This document shows positions 53,906-62,464 of a stretch of DNA of 64,000 bases, in pieces. A program made the position numbers and the translations under genes. The notes under the pieces were generated by a model. That model searched no databases. It saw nothing but the letters and a program-made list of their open reading frames with translations, and was not told the DNA's origin. The stretch covers positions 20,669-84,668 of the forward strand of contig NZ_WOCA01000019.1 of the NCBI RefSeq assembly GCF_009728145.1. The letters run 5' to 3'. Position 1 is the stretch's first letter. Each line of letters begins with the position of its first letter. This DNA is from Ornithinibacillus caprae (GTDB taxonomy: Bacteria; Bacillota; Bacilli; Bacillales; Amphibacillaceae).

Positions 53906-55477
53906 CTAACTTAATTCTAATTTCTTTTTCTCCTGTAACAAGCGTTTAAACTCTTCATCTAATTCGGGTGTTGGTTCTATACTTAACCTACTAAGCACAT
54001 CAGAAATTTTAGTTTCTAACACCATTAATTGTTCTTCTTTGGTATCCCTGCGATTATTTGGCTCAAACTGAATATACGCTTCATATTGACCATCAAATAT
54101 CGTTATTTCCTGGCTATCAATATGCAAAACTCGGTTAGCGATATGCTGGATAAAGCGACGATCATGTGAAATAAGAATAATTGTTCCCTCATATTGTTTC
54201 AGTAATGACTCTAAAGCCTCTACTGCAGTTATGTCTAGAAAATTAGTTGGTTCATCTAGTACTAAGGTATTTATTTCACTAAGAAATATTTTTGCAAACG
54301 CTACTTTAACACGCTCACCACCACTTAGTACCTTTACCTGTTTATTAACATCATCTCCGAAAAAATGTAGCCTTGCTAAAACTGTTCGAATTAAGGTCAT
54401 TTCCTGTGAAGAAGATTCCATCACATTTTCTAAAATGGTTTTATCTACATCTAAAATATCTAGGTTTTGACTAAAATACCCAATTTGAACTGCTGGAGAA
54501 ATCTGAATTCCTTTTTCTTGAGAAATGATTTTTCTAATTAGTGTCGTTTTCCCCGTACCATTGTCACCAATGATAGCTAGTTTGTCTCCAGCTTTTATTT
54601 GAAAGCTCGCTTTTTCCCATAATATTCTTGAACCAATTCTTCCTTCCACCTCTTCTACACGAAGGATAACTCGATTTTTTAACGTTTTGGCACCAACAAT
54701 ATCCATGTTTAACGGTGCCTCTTCCTTCACCTTCTCTACCTTTTCTAGCTTTTCAATTCGTGTTTTAATTGCTTTTGCTGTTGTTTCTAATTTCTTTTGC
54801 TTTTTGGCAAAGTAAGGTTTCGCACCCATTTGCTTAGAGTCAGAATCACTTTTTTTATTAGGGTTTTTAGTAGCTCGTGCTGCCTTTTTCTTCTTTTGTT
54901 CTAGGGCATTTTCTAACTGTTTTTTCTTGCTAATATACTGTTCATAAGCAGCTTGCTGTTGTCTTATCTCTAAGTCTCGCTGTTCTTCATAGTCAGAATA
55001 ATTACCGAGATATTCGGTTACCGTAGCATCCTTAACCTCCCAGATTTTTGTACATAGTGCATCCAAAAATGCACGATCATGAGAAACGATAACCAATGCA
55101 CCGTTAACTCGTTTTAATTGCTTCTCTACCTTTTCAATATGAACTGTATCTAGATTTGTAGTTGGTTCATCAGCAAATAATAGGTCTGCTTTTGCAGCAA
55201 GCGCTTGATTAATATACTCTTGTGTTACTTCCCCACCACTTTGCGTCGTATCGGTTCGTTTAAGCTGTGGTAAGAGTTTACGACTAGCTTCGGTTACAAT
55301 TATTCCAGATTTCGGTTTGATTTTTCCTGATAATATATTTAGTAATGATGTCTTTCCCGAACCATTCTTTCCAATGACACCAATACAATCGTTCTGTTGA
55401 ATCTGTACCTGTTCAATATTCAATAATTCTTTTCCCTGCACTTCATATTCAATATGTTTTGCTTCTAATATAACCAT
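53906..55477 (-). CDS. ABC-F antibiotic-resistance (ribosomal protection) ATPase
   Basis: A 523-residue soluble protein with two ATP-binding domains, of the Msr/Vga/Lsa/VmlR type that dislodges macrolides, lincosamides, streptogramins or pleuromutilins from the ribosome. Walker A GKNGSGKT (36-43) and GDNGTGKTT; signatures QSGGE (79-83) and LSGGE; Walker B LLFADEPTTNLD and LVLDEPTNFLD. Only about 36 residues separate Walker A and signature in the first domain, fewer than in related proteins. The charged interdomain linker (about 180-260) would be the antibiotic resistance domain. It is preceded by an attenuating leader. Drug spectrum cannot be read from sequence. Confidence 0.88.
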   Translation of the reverse strand: MVILEAKHIEYEVQGKELLNIEQVQIQQNDCIGVIGKNGSGKTSLLNILSGKIKPKSGIIVTEASRKLLPQLKRTDTTQSGGEVTQEYINQALAAKADLLFADEPTTNLDTVHIEKVEKQLKRVNGALVIVSHDRAFLDALCTKIWEVKDATVTEYLGNYSDYEEQRDLEIRQQQAAYEQYISKKKQLENALEQKKKKAARATKNPNKKSDSDSKQMGAKPYFAKKQKKLETTAKAIKTRIEKLEKVEKVKEEAPLNMDIVGAKTLKNRVILRVEEVEGRIGSRILWEKASFQIKAGDKLAIIGDNGTGKTTLIRKIISQEKGIQISPAVQIGYFSQNLDILDVDKTILENVMESSSQEMTLIRTVLARLHFFGDDVNKQVKVLSGGERVKVAFAKIFLSEINTLVLDEPTNFLDITAVEALESLLKQYEGTIILISHDRRFIQHIANRVLHIDSQEITIFDGQYEAYIQFEPNNRRDTKEEQLMVLETKISDVLSRLSIEPTPELDEEFKRLLQEKKKLELS

Positions 55478-55514
55478 AAAATCATCCCCATCTTATATTA
55501 TTGGGAAGTTATAA

Positions 55515-55560
55515 ATTAAAAAGCTTCCCATTCATCTTCATCATGAAGAATAGGAAGCTG
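55515..55560 (-). terminator. Leader terminator (attenuator) before the ABC-F gene
   Basis: AGCTTCC pairs with GGAAGCT at the base of an extended imperfect hairpin, followed on the minus strand by TTTTTAATTT. It lies about 40 bp before the ATG, inside the leader. Confidence 0.75.
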
Positions 55561-55561
55561 T

Positions 55562-55761
55562 GGTTAAATAAATCAAAAGTTATAACTGCACAAGCCTTGC
55601 AACAGATATATCCTAGCTTTTGATTATAGGTATACTTACTCAGACACGCTAATCCTATTCTTCGTTTCTGAATAAAAGGACAAGCAAAAATAGACAGGAA
55701 AAACCTGACTTTTAGTACCCTTTTATTCAAATCACGTATAAAAATAGGATTAGTTACGCAT
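55562..55761 (-). ncRNA. Structured leader with three-codon uORF upstream of ABC-F gene
   Basis: On the minus strand a mini-ORF ATG CGT AAC TAA (55761-55750) runs into the 5' arm of a long hairpin: CTAATCCTATT pairs with AATAGGATTAG about 90 nt later, and TTGAATAAAAGG with CCTTTTATTCAG inside it. A ribosome stalled on the mini-ORF would open this helix and could prevent the downstream terminator. This is the logic known for antibiotic-induced ABC-F genes; the detailed mechanism here is inferred. Confidence 0.7.
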
Positions 55762-55793
55762 CTGCCCAAGTAACACCCTTTCCGATTTAGTTA

Positions 55794-55827
55794 ATTATAC
55801 TATAATGCAAAATAAAAAAAGAATCAA
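55794..55827 (-). promoter_or_regulatory. Probable promoter of the ABC-F leader
   Basis: On the minus strand TTGATT (55827-55822), 17-bp spacer, TATAGT overlapping TATAAT (55804-55794). It would start a leader of about 310 nt. The remaining part of the gap up to 56048 shows nothing I recognise. Confidence 0.55.
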
Positions 55828-56048
55828 TAGGAAAAGATTTAACATAATCTCCCTACAGTAATTTTATTTCATTTTTATTGAATGAAACTGCCCCGTATGT
55901 CAATGAGTTGAGTTCAAACAATGTCCTTCAACTATAATGCAATAAATTATATACAGAGAGAGGTTTAACCTCTTTCGATTCGATCGATGATTCCAGCATT
56001 ACAACTTCGGATCGAATTAATTTCTTTAGATAAAAGATGAATAGATAT

Positions 56049-56363
56049 TTACTTTTCCCCAATCCGTTTTCTCAGGAGGAATATTGCAAGCTTTTCAGAT
56101 AAAAATGCTGTTAAAGGAATAAAAGCTATGAAAAAAAGTAGAACCATAACAATATCAACGGAATAATGTCTCCACGTTATAATGTGTTGAATCACAAATA
56201 AATATATATGTTTAAAAATATATGAGTTAACAATTAATAGGATGATGAAGAGTATGATATATATAAATTTGCCTTTTGTTTGATTAAGGTCCAACATACT
56301 TCTTTCATTTAACTCTTTTGACGTCTCATTTTTATTCAATTCTTGGTAAATATTATCATTCAT
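56049..56363 (-). CDS. Uncharacterised two-helix membrane protein (104 aa)
   Basis: A polar, Asn/Glu-rich N-terminus (about 30 residues), two membrane helices (about 33-57 and 68-92) and a basic tail RKRIGEK. AAGGAGA before the ATG supports translation. No family recognised, and it stands alone between the ABC-F leader and the monooxygenase gene. Confidence 0.55.
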   Translation of the reverse strand: MNDNIYQELNKNETSKELNERSMLDLNQTKGKFIYIILFIILLIVNSYIFKHIYLFVIQHIITWRHYSVDIVMVLLFFIAFIPLTAFLSEKLAIFLLRKRIGEK

Positions 56364-56527
56364 GTCTATCTCCTTAATACAGTCAGTTTTTTTTAAAATC
56401 GATTATAGGTATTGGATGATACTAATAACCAAAATTTGCTCTCACTTCTTTATCTTGCAAGGTACCGATTAATATTCACCATTATACCTTTTAACTTGCT
56501 TACAATCATTATCTGAATGTTAATTCA

Positions 56528-56833
56528 TTAAATTCCCTTTCCCCCCATTGTTTTTAAGGTGCTAATTCTCTCCATTCCAGTGATGATTGGCTTTCCACGC
56601 TCAATTAATTTTTGTGTAGCTTCAAGAGTTAAAGACGCTTGATGGGCTTTTTCATTACTCCATACTTCATAAACGTAAACAGAATTTGGTTCATCTTCAG
56701 CAGTATTTACAAGATATATCTCACACTCCTCCAGATTATTCATAGAATCTGCCGCTTCCAACAAAATATCTACCATCGTATCACGTTTACCTTCTTGTAC
56801 TATAATTTTTCCAAATAAACTAAATTTGCTCAT
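56528..56833 (-). CDS. Putative quinol monooxygenase (ABM domain)
   Basis: A 101-residue ferredoxin-like-fold protein of the antibiotic biosynthesis monooxygenase group (FGKIIVQEGKRDTMVDILLEA, NSVYVYEVWSNEKAHQASL), like YgiN-type quinol monooxygenases. GGAGGAGG five bases before ATG 56833 sets the start. Cofactor-free oxidation of quinols or a regulatory role are both possible. Single-gene unit. Confidence 0.75.
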   Translation of the reverse strand: MSKFSLFGKIIVQEGKRDTMVDILLEAADSMNNLEECEIYLVNTAEDEPNSVYVYEVWSNEKAHQASLTLEATQKLIERGKPIITGMERISTLKTMGGKGI

Positions 56834-56994
56834 ATTATCCTCCTCCATTCAGTTATCTACATATATGTTCTACATCCAATCACAAATAACCTTTTAATTA
56901 AAAATAAATCAAATTCACAAGATCTAAAATAGCTAATTCAATGCGTAGAATTAAGGTACAAATTCTACAATTACAAAACCGTCGAGCTAACAAT

Positions 56995-57036
56995 AAACTC
57001 GCACATTAATTCTTATAAGAATTAATGTGCGAGTTT
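56995..57036. terminator. 42-bp perfect palindrome, probable chemoreceptor terminator
   Basis: The 42 bases from AAACTCGCACATTAATTC to its exact reverse complement form a perfect palindrome with no loop. It lies about 70 bp beyond the 3' end of the chemoreceptor gene and may terminate from both sides. Confidence 0.75.
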
Positions 57037-57103
57037 ACATGTGTATAATAGTGTGTGCACCTTTAAACGAAAATTGATACTTTATTAGGTACACATTTAT
57101 TTT

Positions 57104-58837
57104 TTATAATTTAAATTTTCGAACCAACCCATTTAACTTTTCTGCTAAGTCAGCTAGTTCTTCAGAGCCTCTAGCCATTTCTTCCATTGAACTACTAGTC
57201 TGTTGGGAAGAAGCAGATGTTTGCTCGATACCTGCAGCTGATTCTTCAGAAATTGATGCAATTTCTTCAACGGATGTGTTCATTTCCATTGTCCGTGTCT
57301 CAATATCCGTTAAGCTTTCTGTTACTGTCTTAATACTAATGACCATTTCATCAATTGCTGCACTAATGTCTGTAAATGTTTCATTTGTTGTTTTAATCTG
57401 TTCTGTACCAAGCTTGACTTCTTTATATCCACCTTGTAATGATTCCGTTACATTACTCGATTCCTGTTGTATATTCTTTACAATCCCTGTGATATCTGTA
57501 ACCGAAACCGCAACCTGTTCTGCAAGTTTTCTTACTTCATCAGCTACGACAGCAAAACCTTTTCCATGCTCACCAGCACGAGCGGCCTCTATTGCAGCAT
57601 TTAATGCTAGTAAGTTAGTTTGATCGGCAATATCTCGGATTACCGAAACTAAGTTCGTGATCTGCTGTGAATGTGTATCTAATCCCTGTACCTTTTCTAC
57701 TGCTTCCTGTACGATCTGATCAATTTTAGTCATTTGTTCAGTCGATGTATCCATTAAGCGAGTTCCTTTATTCGTTAGTCCCTGTACATTCTGACCAACT
57801 TGTTCAATTAAATCACCATTTTTATTTGCTTCTTGAACTTTTAAGAAGAACGTATTCATAACTGAAGAAAGATCACTTGCACTATTTGCTTGCGTTTCTG
57901 AACCTGATGCTAATTCCTCCATCGTAGATGCAACTTGAACAGAACCTTCTTTTACTTCATTAGCAGATTGTGTCAATTCTTCACTTTGTCCACTAACTCT
58001 TTCAGAAACAGTTGAAACCTCCTTTAACACTTCCTGCAAATTAGCACTCATTTTATTTACTGAACTAGCAAGTTGCCCAATTTCATCTGTTCCGTTGTAT
58101 TCAATTTTTGAAACGGTAAGATCTCCCTCAGAAATTTTATTACTAACTTCAACGACTTGACGTAAGTTCCGTGAAACTATACGACTGATAAAAATCACAA
58201 GCAATCCACCAATAATAGTCGAACCAATCAATGTAGCTATTTGAGTAATTAACGTGAAGTGTTGGCTCTGCTTAGTATTCACTATAGATGCCTTTCGATC
58301 TGCATTAACAGTTATTTTTAATTCATCTAATAAATCAATCGTTTCCCCTCTTAGCTCATTTGCTTGTCCAACAAATGCTTCTGCAGACCCTGTATTTCCA
58401 TTGGCAATTGCCGATACGATATAGTTTTTAAAAATACGGTTTATTTCTTGATCATTTGAAATTATTTCTTGAAATAATTCTTCTTGTTCTTCAGTCTTTT
58501 CCATTAATTTGACTTTGGTAGCCAATTCATTAAAGACTTCTTGACGCGCATCATACTCTTCTATAAGTGCTGGATCTTGCTCTTGAAGATATGTTACAAT
58601 TCGAATACCTTTCGCACGTATTAATGACCCCATTTCCGATATATCCATCGCAATATCACTTCGATATTCAACGGTCTCAATATCTTCACCAATAGTTTTG
58701 ACTAAATAGGTTACAGTTCCTGCAGAACCACCAAATAATAATAAAACAAGGATCAATGCTAAACCATACTTCCAGCCGATTCTTATATTTTTAAAGTTTA
58801 GTTTTCTAAGTTTATACTTTTTTAGCCTTTTCATCAT
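57104..58837 (-). CDS. Methyl-accepting chemotaxis protein
   Basis: A 577-residue chemoreceptor: first membrane helix (about 26-48), a 4HB_MCP-type extracellular four-helix sensor (about 50-185), second helix (about 190-212), HAMP domain (about 212-265) and the long coiled-coil signalling domain whose tip reads [41 protein letters not shown] in part ([20 protein letters not shown]). GGGGGA precedes the ATG. The leader carries a c-di-GMP riboswitch, so its expression is tied to the motile/sessile signal. Confidence 0.93.
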   Translation of the reverse strand: MMKRLKKYKLRKLNFKNIRIGWKYGLALILVLLLFGGSAGTVTYLVKTIGEDIETVEYRSDIAMDISEMGSLIRAKGIRIVTYLQEQDPALIEEYDARQEVFNELATKVKLMEKTEEQEELFQEIISNDQEINRIFKNYIVSAIANGNTGSAEAFVGQANELRGETIDLLDELKITVNADRKASIVNTKQSQHFTLITQIATLIGSTIIGGLLVIFISRIVSRNLRQVVEVSNKISEGDLTVSKIEYNGTDEIGQLASSVNKMSANLQEVLKEVSTVSERVSGQSEELTQSANEVKEGSVQVASTMEELASGSETQANSASDLSSVMNTFFLKVQEANKNGDLIEQVGQNVQGLTNKGTRLMDTSTEQMTKIDQIVQEAVEKVQGLDTHSQQITNLVSVIRDIADQTNLLALNAAIEAARAGEHGKGFAVVADEVRKLAEQVAVSVTDITGIVKNIQQESSNVTESLQGGYKEVKLGTEQIKTTNETFTDISAAIDEMVISIKTVTESLTDIETRTMEMNTSVEEIASISEESAAGIEQTSASSQQTSSSMEEMARGSEELADLAEKLNGLVRKFKL

Positions 58838-58884
58838 ACCGATTCCCCCTAAGTTGTAAAATTTATGTAATCGTTCTCAGACAG

Positions 58885-58908
58885 CAAAAATGACTATCCG
58901 CATAGTCG
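58885..58908 (-). terminator. Terminator of the c-di-GMP riboswitch
   Basis: GACTAT pairs with ATAGTC over CCGC, followed on the minus strand by ATTTTTGC. Lies between aptamer and chemoreceptor start. Confidence 0.6.
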
Positions 58909-58928
58909 AATAGCCAATCTATCTATAA

Positions 58929-59018
58929 ATTGGTAATCAGGCGATCGTAGTATATCAATCATGTATGATAACCGTAGACCCTTGACTTTGCGTCCTACCC
59001 TTTCAAGTAGTTTGCCTT
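58929..59018 (-). ncRNA. Cyclic-di-GMP-I riboswitch (GEMM)
   Basis: On the minus strand: GGCAAACTACTTGAAAGGGT, AGGACGCAAAGTCAAGGG, TCTACGG, and later CGATCGCCTGATTACC. These are the conserved GEMM-I blocks (GCAAAC, GAAA tetraloop, GGACGCAAAG, GCC-GxTTACC). It stands in the leader of the chemoreceptor gene. Confidence 0.93.
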
Positions 59019-59120
59019 TTACAAATAACATATTAGTATGTACTATAATAGTAATCTATCACTCTATAAAATACAATATATTCTGTAGTAATTTTTTACT
59101 ACTTTTTATATAATATCATG

Positions 59121-59148
59121 AAAAAAGCACCGTTTAAGGTGCTTTTTT
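59121..59148 (-). terminator. Intrinsic terminator of the subtilisin-like protease
   Basis: AAAAAAGCACC pairs with GGTGCTTTTTT; on the minus strand it follows the protease stop closely. Confidence 0.85.
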
Positions 59149-59156
59149 CATATGTT

Positions 59157-60365
59157 TTAATAATTAACTGCGTCTAAAGAATTAATTAAACCATGTTCGT
59201 AGTAAAACCCCGCTCCATTAATTGGATCTGCCGTACTTTCAATTACATTGCGAATTTCTGCGTTATCAAGGCCTTGACCTGCTAGTAATCCAGCCAAACC
59301 AGCTACATAAGGTGAAGCCATAGAAGTACCCGACATGTAAACATAACCACCACGGAGGTAAGTTGAAGCAATATCAACTCCTGGCGCTACAACGTCAACC
59401 CAAGTTCCATAGTTTGAAAAGCTAGCAAGTTGGTTATTACTATCTACAGCACCAACTGCAATAACATTTTCATAGGATGCGGGTTCAAATGTAGTAGAAA
59501 CACCATCATTTCCAGCAGCTGCCACAACTACAGAGCCTTTTTCCCAGGCATAATTAACGGCATCTTCCAACGTTTGTGTATCACAATCACAGCCCAACGA
59601 TAGATTAATAACTTCTGCACCATAGTCAGCGGCATACACAATTCCGTCAGCTACCGCATCAAGGGAACCACTACCTCGGTTATCCAAAACTTGAACAGCT
59701 AAAATGGAGGTTTCCGGTGCCATACCAGCTACACCAACTCCATTATTTGTTTCAGCTGCAGCAATCCCAGCTACATGCGTACCATGACCATTTCGGTCAG
59801 TTGGATTATTATTGTTACGTACAAAGTTATATCCAGGGATTGTTTTATCATCTAAATCTTCATGTTTCATATCTACACCTGTGTCAAGGACGGCTATTAC
59901 CTGATTGCTATCGCCTCTAGCCACATCCCATGCTTGATCTGTATATGTTGTGAATAATCCATATTCATAATCTGGACTAAAATATGGATCATTTGGCGTC
60001 CACGTAGCAGATAATTCGTAATTTGGCTCTGCATATTCAACATTTGGATTGTTATTTAATGCCTTAACAACAGCCTCAACATTACCTACTTTCAATACTT
60101 TAAAGGAAGACTTAACAGGATCCACATCAGGAACTACTTCAGCACCTATTGCCTGTAGTGCTTTATTTTGATTTTGCCTTGATGCAGATTCTTTGAATTT
60201 AACAATGACTTCCCCTTCAACATACGAAGCTTTTCCTTCCGATTTGCTCACTTCCGAGACTGGAGATAAGTCATTACTTGCCTTTTCTAATGCAGAAGCT
60301 TCACTCGTCATTGTTGGAAATGCGAACAGAACTGCTAAAGACAACATGCTAATCATTTTTTTCAT
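59157..60365 (-). CDS. Secreted subtilisin-like serine protease (S8)
   Basis: A 402-residue pre-pro-protease: signal peptide (MKKMISMLSLAVLFAFP), I9 inhibitor propeptide (about 45-112, VEGEVIVKFKES), catalytic domain with Asp161 (VLDTGVDMKHEDL), His194 (NGHGTHVAGI) and Ser348 (MSGTSMASPYVAGLAG), plus oxyanion Asn in AAAGNDG. Similar to thermitase-like alkaline proteases. AAAGGAGG upstream fixes the ATG at 60365; the frame is open to 60392. It carries a cysteine pair CDCD not usual in subtilisins. The 420-bp gap upstream holds repeat copy F and a terminator of the next gene. Confidence 0.93.
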   Translation of the reverse strand: MKKMISMLSLAVLFAFPTMTSEASALEKASNDLSPVSEVSKSEGKASYVEGEVIVKFKESASRQNQNKALQAIGAEVVPDVDPVKSSFKVLKVGNVEAVVKALNNNPNVEYAEPNYELSATWTPNDPYFSPDYEYGLFTTYTDQAWDVARGDSNQVIAVLDTGVDMKHEDLDDKTIPGYNFVRNNNNPTDRNGHGTHVAGIAAAETNNGVGVAGMAPETSILAVQVLDNRGSGSLDAVADGIVYAADYGAEVINLSLGCDCDTQTLEDAVNYAWEKGSVVVAAAGNDGVSTTFEPASYENVIAVGAVDSNNQLASFSNYGTWVDVVAPGVDIASTYLRGGYVYMSGTSMASPYVAGLAGLLAGQGLDNAEIRNVIESTADPINGAGFYYEHGLINSLDAVNY

Positions 60366-60538
60366 AATATTCCTCCTTTTTAAGATGTACATAACATATT
60401 CTTAAAAAGGAGGTGAAATCCCTTTTTAAATGGGTTGGGAAACACAAATGAATTTATAGTAGATTAACGTAAACTTAATACCTAGACGTGAACTGTAATA
60501 GGAAAGTTTTACTTAAGTAACCGAGTTAATCTTTATCA

Positions 60539-60648
60539 AAACTTGTTATAATAACCTTTACCAAGCCTTTATGACAAAAACCTTAGTTGCACTTATGCAG
60601 GATAGGAAAGTTTATACTCCCTCTATATACTTTTCCATCTGCTAAAAT
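60539..60648 (+). repeat. Dispersed two-hairpin repeat, copy F
   Basis: Degenerate hairpin 1 (AACCTTTACCAAGCCTTTAT), intact linker CCTTAGTTGCACTTATGCAG, and hairpin 2 GATAGGAAAG with CTTTTCCATCTGC across a longer loop. Lies between the protease and the CBS gene. Confidence 0.75.
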
Positions 60649-60727
60649 AAAACAAATGTCCTACAAAGATGCATCTCATTTTTTTACAATTTAACAAATT
60701 ATTAGGTCTTTCCCAACTTATTAAAAA

Positions 60728-60764
60728 AGACATAAAAAAGAGAGCGCATCCCTTTTCTATGTCT
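60728..60764 (-). terminator. Intrinsic terminator of the CBS gene
   Basis: AGACATA-AAAAAG pairs with CTTTTCT-ATGTCT around an 11-nt loop. Confidence 0.65.
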
Positions 60765-60785
60765 AATTATAGGTTGATATCAAGC

Positions 60786-61223
60786 TTACTTTTGTGGCTC
60801 AGAAGGGGTTGATATACTTGAAAGTGCTTCTTCAGCTTCATCATCAAATTGATGATCTACTGCTAGGTCACCTAAAGCAACCATCCCAACAACCTGTCCA
60901 TTTTCCACAACTGGAAGTCGACGAATTTGCTGCTGAGCCATTATTTGTGCCGCTTCCTCAGCACTCATATCAGGAGTTGCTTGCACGATTTGCTGTGCAG
61001 TCATTACTTGTGATATTGGGGTTTGCGCTGCTTCACCCTGTGCAGTTGCACGGAGTGTAATATCACGGTCCGTAACAATACCTACCATTTGCCCGTTATT
61101 ATTTACAACGGGAATAGAACCGATATTATGCTCACTCATTAGAGCTGCAGCTTCTTGAACAGATTGTGTTTCATTAATGGTGAAAACATTTGATGTCATA
61201 AGATTTCTTAGTTGATGATCCAT
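60786..61223 (-). CDS. yhcV: CBS-domain protein YhcV
   Basis: A 145-residue protein of two CBS motifs (about 8-62 and 73-128) with NIGSIPVVNNNGQMVGIVTD and QIRRLPVVENGQVVGMVALG, likely binding adenine nucleotides. Size and sequence match B. subtilis YhcV, of unknown role. Start: ATG 61223 seven bases after GGGGAGG rather than TTG 61226. Confidence 0.85.
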   Translation of the reverse strand: MDHQLRNLMTSNVFTINETQSVQEAAALMSEHNIGSIPVVNNNGQMVGIVTDRDITLRATAQGEAAQTPISQVMTAQQIVQATPDMSAEEAAQIMAQQQIRRLPVVENGQVVGMVALGDLAVDHQFDDEAEEALSSISTPSEPQK

Positions 61224-61300
61224 CAAATAACCTCCCCTTTCACCTATTAGCTTGGTTTATTTTATTCGGTTTATGTTTGGAAAATATTTCTTTCATTAAA

Positions 61301-61333
61301 AAAAGGACCATATAATTTTTAAAAGGTCCTTTT
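61301..61333 (-). terminator. Intrinsic terminator of the sulfite-oxidase-like gene
   Basis: AAAAGGACC pairs with GGTCCTTTT, next to the 3' end of the enzyme gene. Confidence 0.8.
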
Positions 61334-61334
61334 G

Positions 61335-62369
61335 TTAATCAATTTTTATTTTAATTTGATCAACTGCATTATAGCCATACCCTTTACGGTTCCAATACGC
61401 TATAAGCGGTTGTTTGTTACCTTCTGAATCTGTTGCCCTTGATAAGATTGTATACTCTCCCTTTTCTGCTGCATTCCATTCATACTCCCATTGTACCCAT
61501 TGATAAGGCTTGGGAGTAGTAATTAATTCGCACTCATTCCATGATTTTCCATTATTCAAACTAATTTCTACCTTTGTAATCAAACCTATTCCAGTCCACG
61601 CAATGCCTTTAACTATATGCTTTCCTGTATCTAATTCATCCATATGTAACGGTTTTTGTATCGTGGAATTCACATTTTTAGTTGTAACCGGCCAAGCTCC
61701 AGCATCATTTTCTTTATTTGGATAGTATATATAATCTTCACATTGAAAAGGTCCATCAAAGGATTTTTCGATTACCTCTATTCTCTTTACCCATTTTACT
61801 GATGCCATTGCATACCAATTAGGTACAATCAATCGAAATGGAAACCCATGTTTAAATGGTATAGGATTGCCATTATACTGGTATGCTATAATTGTATCTT
61901 CATGAAGTGCTTGTTCTATAGGTAAGCTTCTTGCAAAATAATGTAGTTGCTTAGAATTCGTTGTTTTACCATAATCATTTCCGATAAACACCACTTCTTT
62001 TTCAATATCTAATAACCCTGTAAATTGTAGTAGAGTTTTTAAAGAAATACCTCTCCAAACACCCTGACTTATTGCTCCTTTCCCCCACTGTTCACCAAAC
62101 ACCTTTGGTCGAAAAAATCCTCTTTTATTTCCTGCACATTCAAGAACTGTATGAACTTCTTTTGCAGGTAATTTTAGTATATGCTGTAAAGAGATTTTTA
62201 TGGGATTAATAACACTGCCATCTATTTCTAATGAGTATAGGGAAGAAGATAAAAGGTGTGGATACGAAAAATGATTTCTTTTAAAAAACAATCTCTTATC
62301 TACTCGGTCTGATTGCACAAATGGGATAGGTGTCTCTTGATTTTCAGGAGATAAACTTTTAGTAATCAA
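61335..62369 (-). CDS. Sulfite-oxidase-like molybdopterin enzyme
   Basis: A 344-residue molybdenum enzyme of the sulfite oxidase family. Oxidoreductase molybdopterin domain (about 40-215) with the molybdenum-binding Cys in VLECAGNKRGFF and GVWRGISLKTLL, and a dimerisation domain (about 225-340; GIAWTGIGLITKVEISLNNG). No heme domain and no Tat or Sec signal, so it is apparently cytoplasmic. Start TTG 62369 after AAGG. It oxidises sulfite to sulfate or a related substrate; electron acceptor unknown. It may link with the flavin reductase gene upstream. Confidence 0.85.
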   Translation of the reverse strand: MITKSLSPENQETPIPFVQSDRVDKRLFFKRNHFSYPHLLSSSLYSLEIDGSVINPIKISLQHILKLPAKEVHTVLECAGNKRGFFRPKVFGEQWGKGAISQGVWRGISLKTLLQFTGLLDIEKEVVFIGNDYGKTTNSKQLHYFARSLPIEQALHEDTIIAYQYNGNPIPFKHGFPFRLIVPNWYAMASVKWVKRIEVIEKSFDGPFQCEDYIYYPNKENDAGAWPVTTKNVNSTIQKPLHMDELDTGKHIVKGIAWTGIGLITKVEISLNNGKSWNECELITTPKPYQWVQWEYEWNAAEKGEYTILSRATDSEGNKQPLIAYWNRKGYGYNAVDQIKIKID

Positions 62370-62464
62370 ATACGGCCTTACATTCGGCTGTTGTATGTGA
62401 TACCTCTCCTTTCATATAGTCTTTCTTTCATCTATATGAAAATTTTCTAGCAAAAATTCAGTGG

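Noticed and set aside
55509..55769. An 86-codon minus-strand frame across the ABC-F leader
   Set aside because: It runs through the long helix and the terminator, its composition is poor, and the three-codon uORF plus RNA structure explain the region better.
57276..57623. Plus-strand ORF of 115 codons
   Set aside because: Antisense shadow of the chemoreceptor signalling domain.
60480..60520. A further copy of the dispersed repeat (AATAGGAAAGTTTTACTTAA)
   Set aside because: Only a short ATAGGAAAG match without the partner arm or linker.
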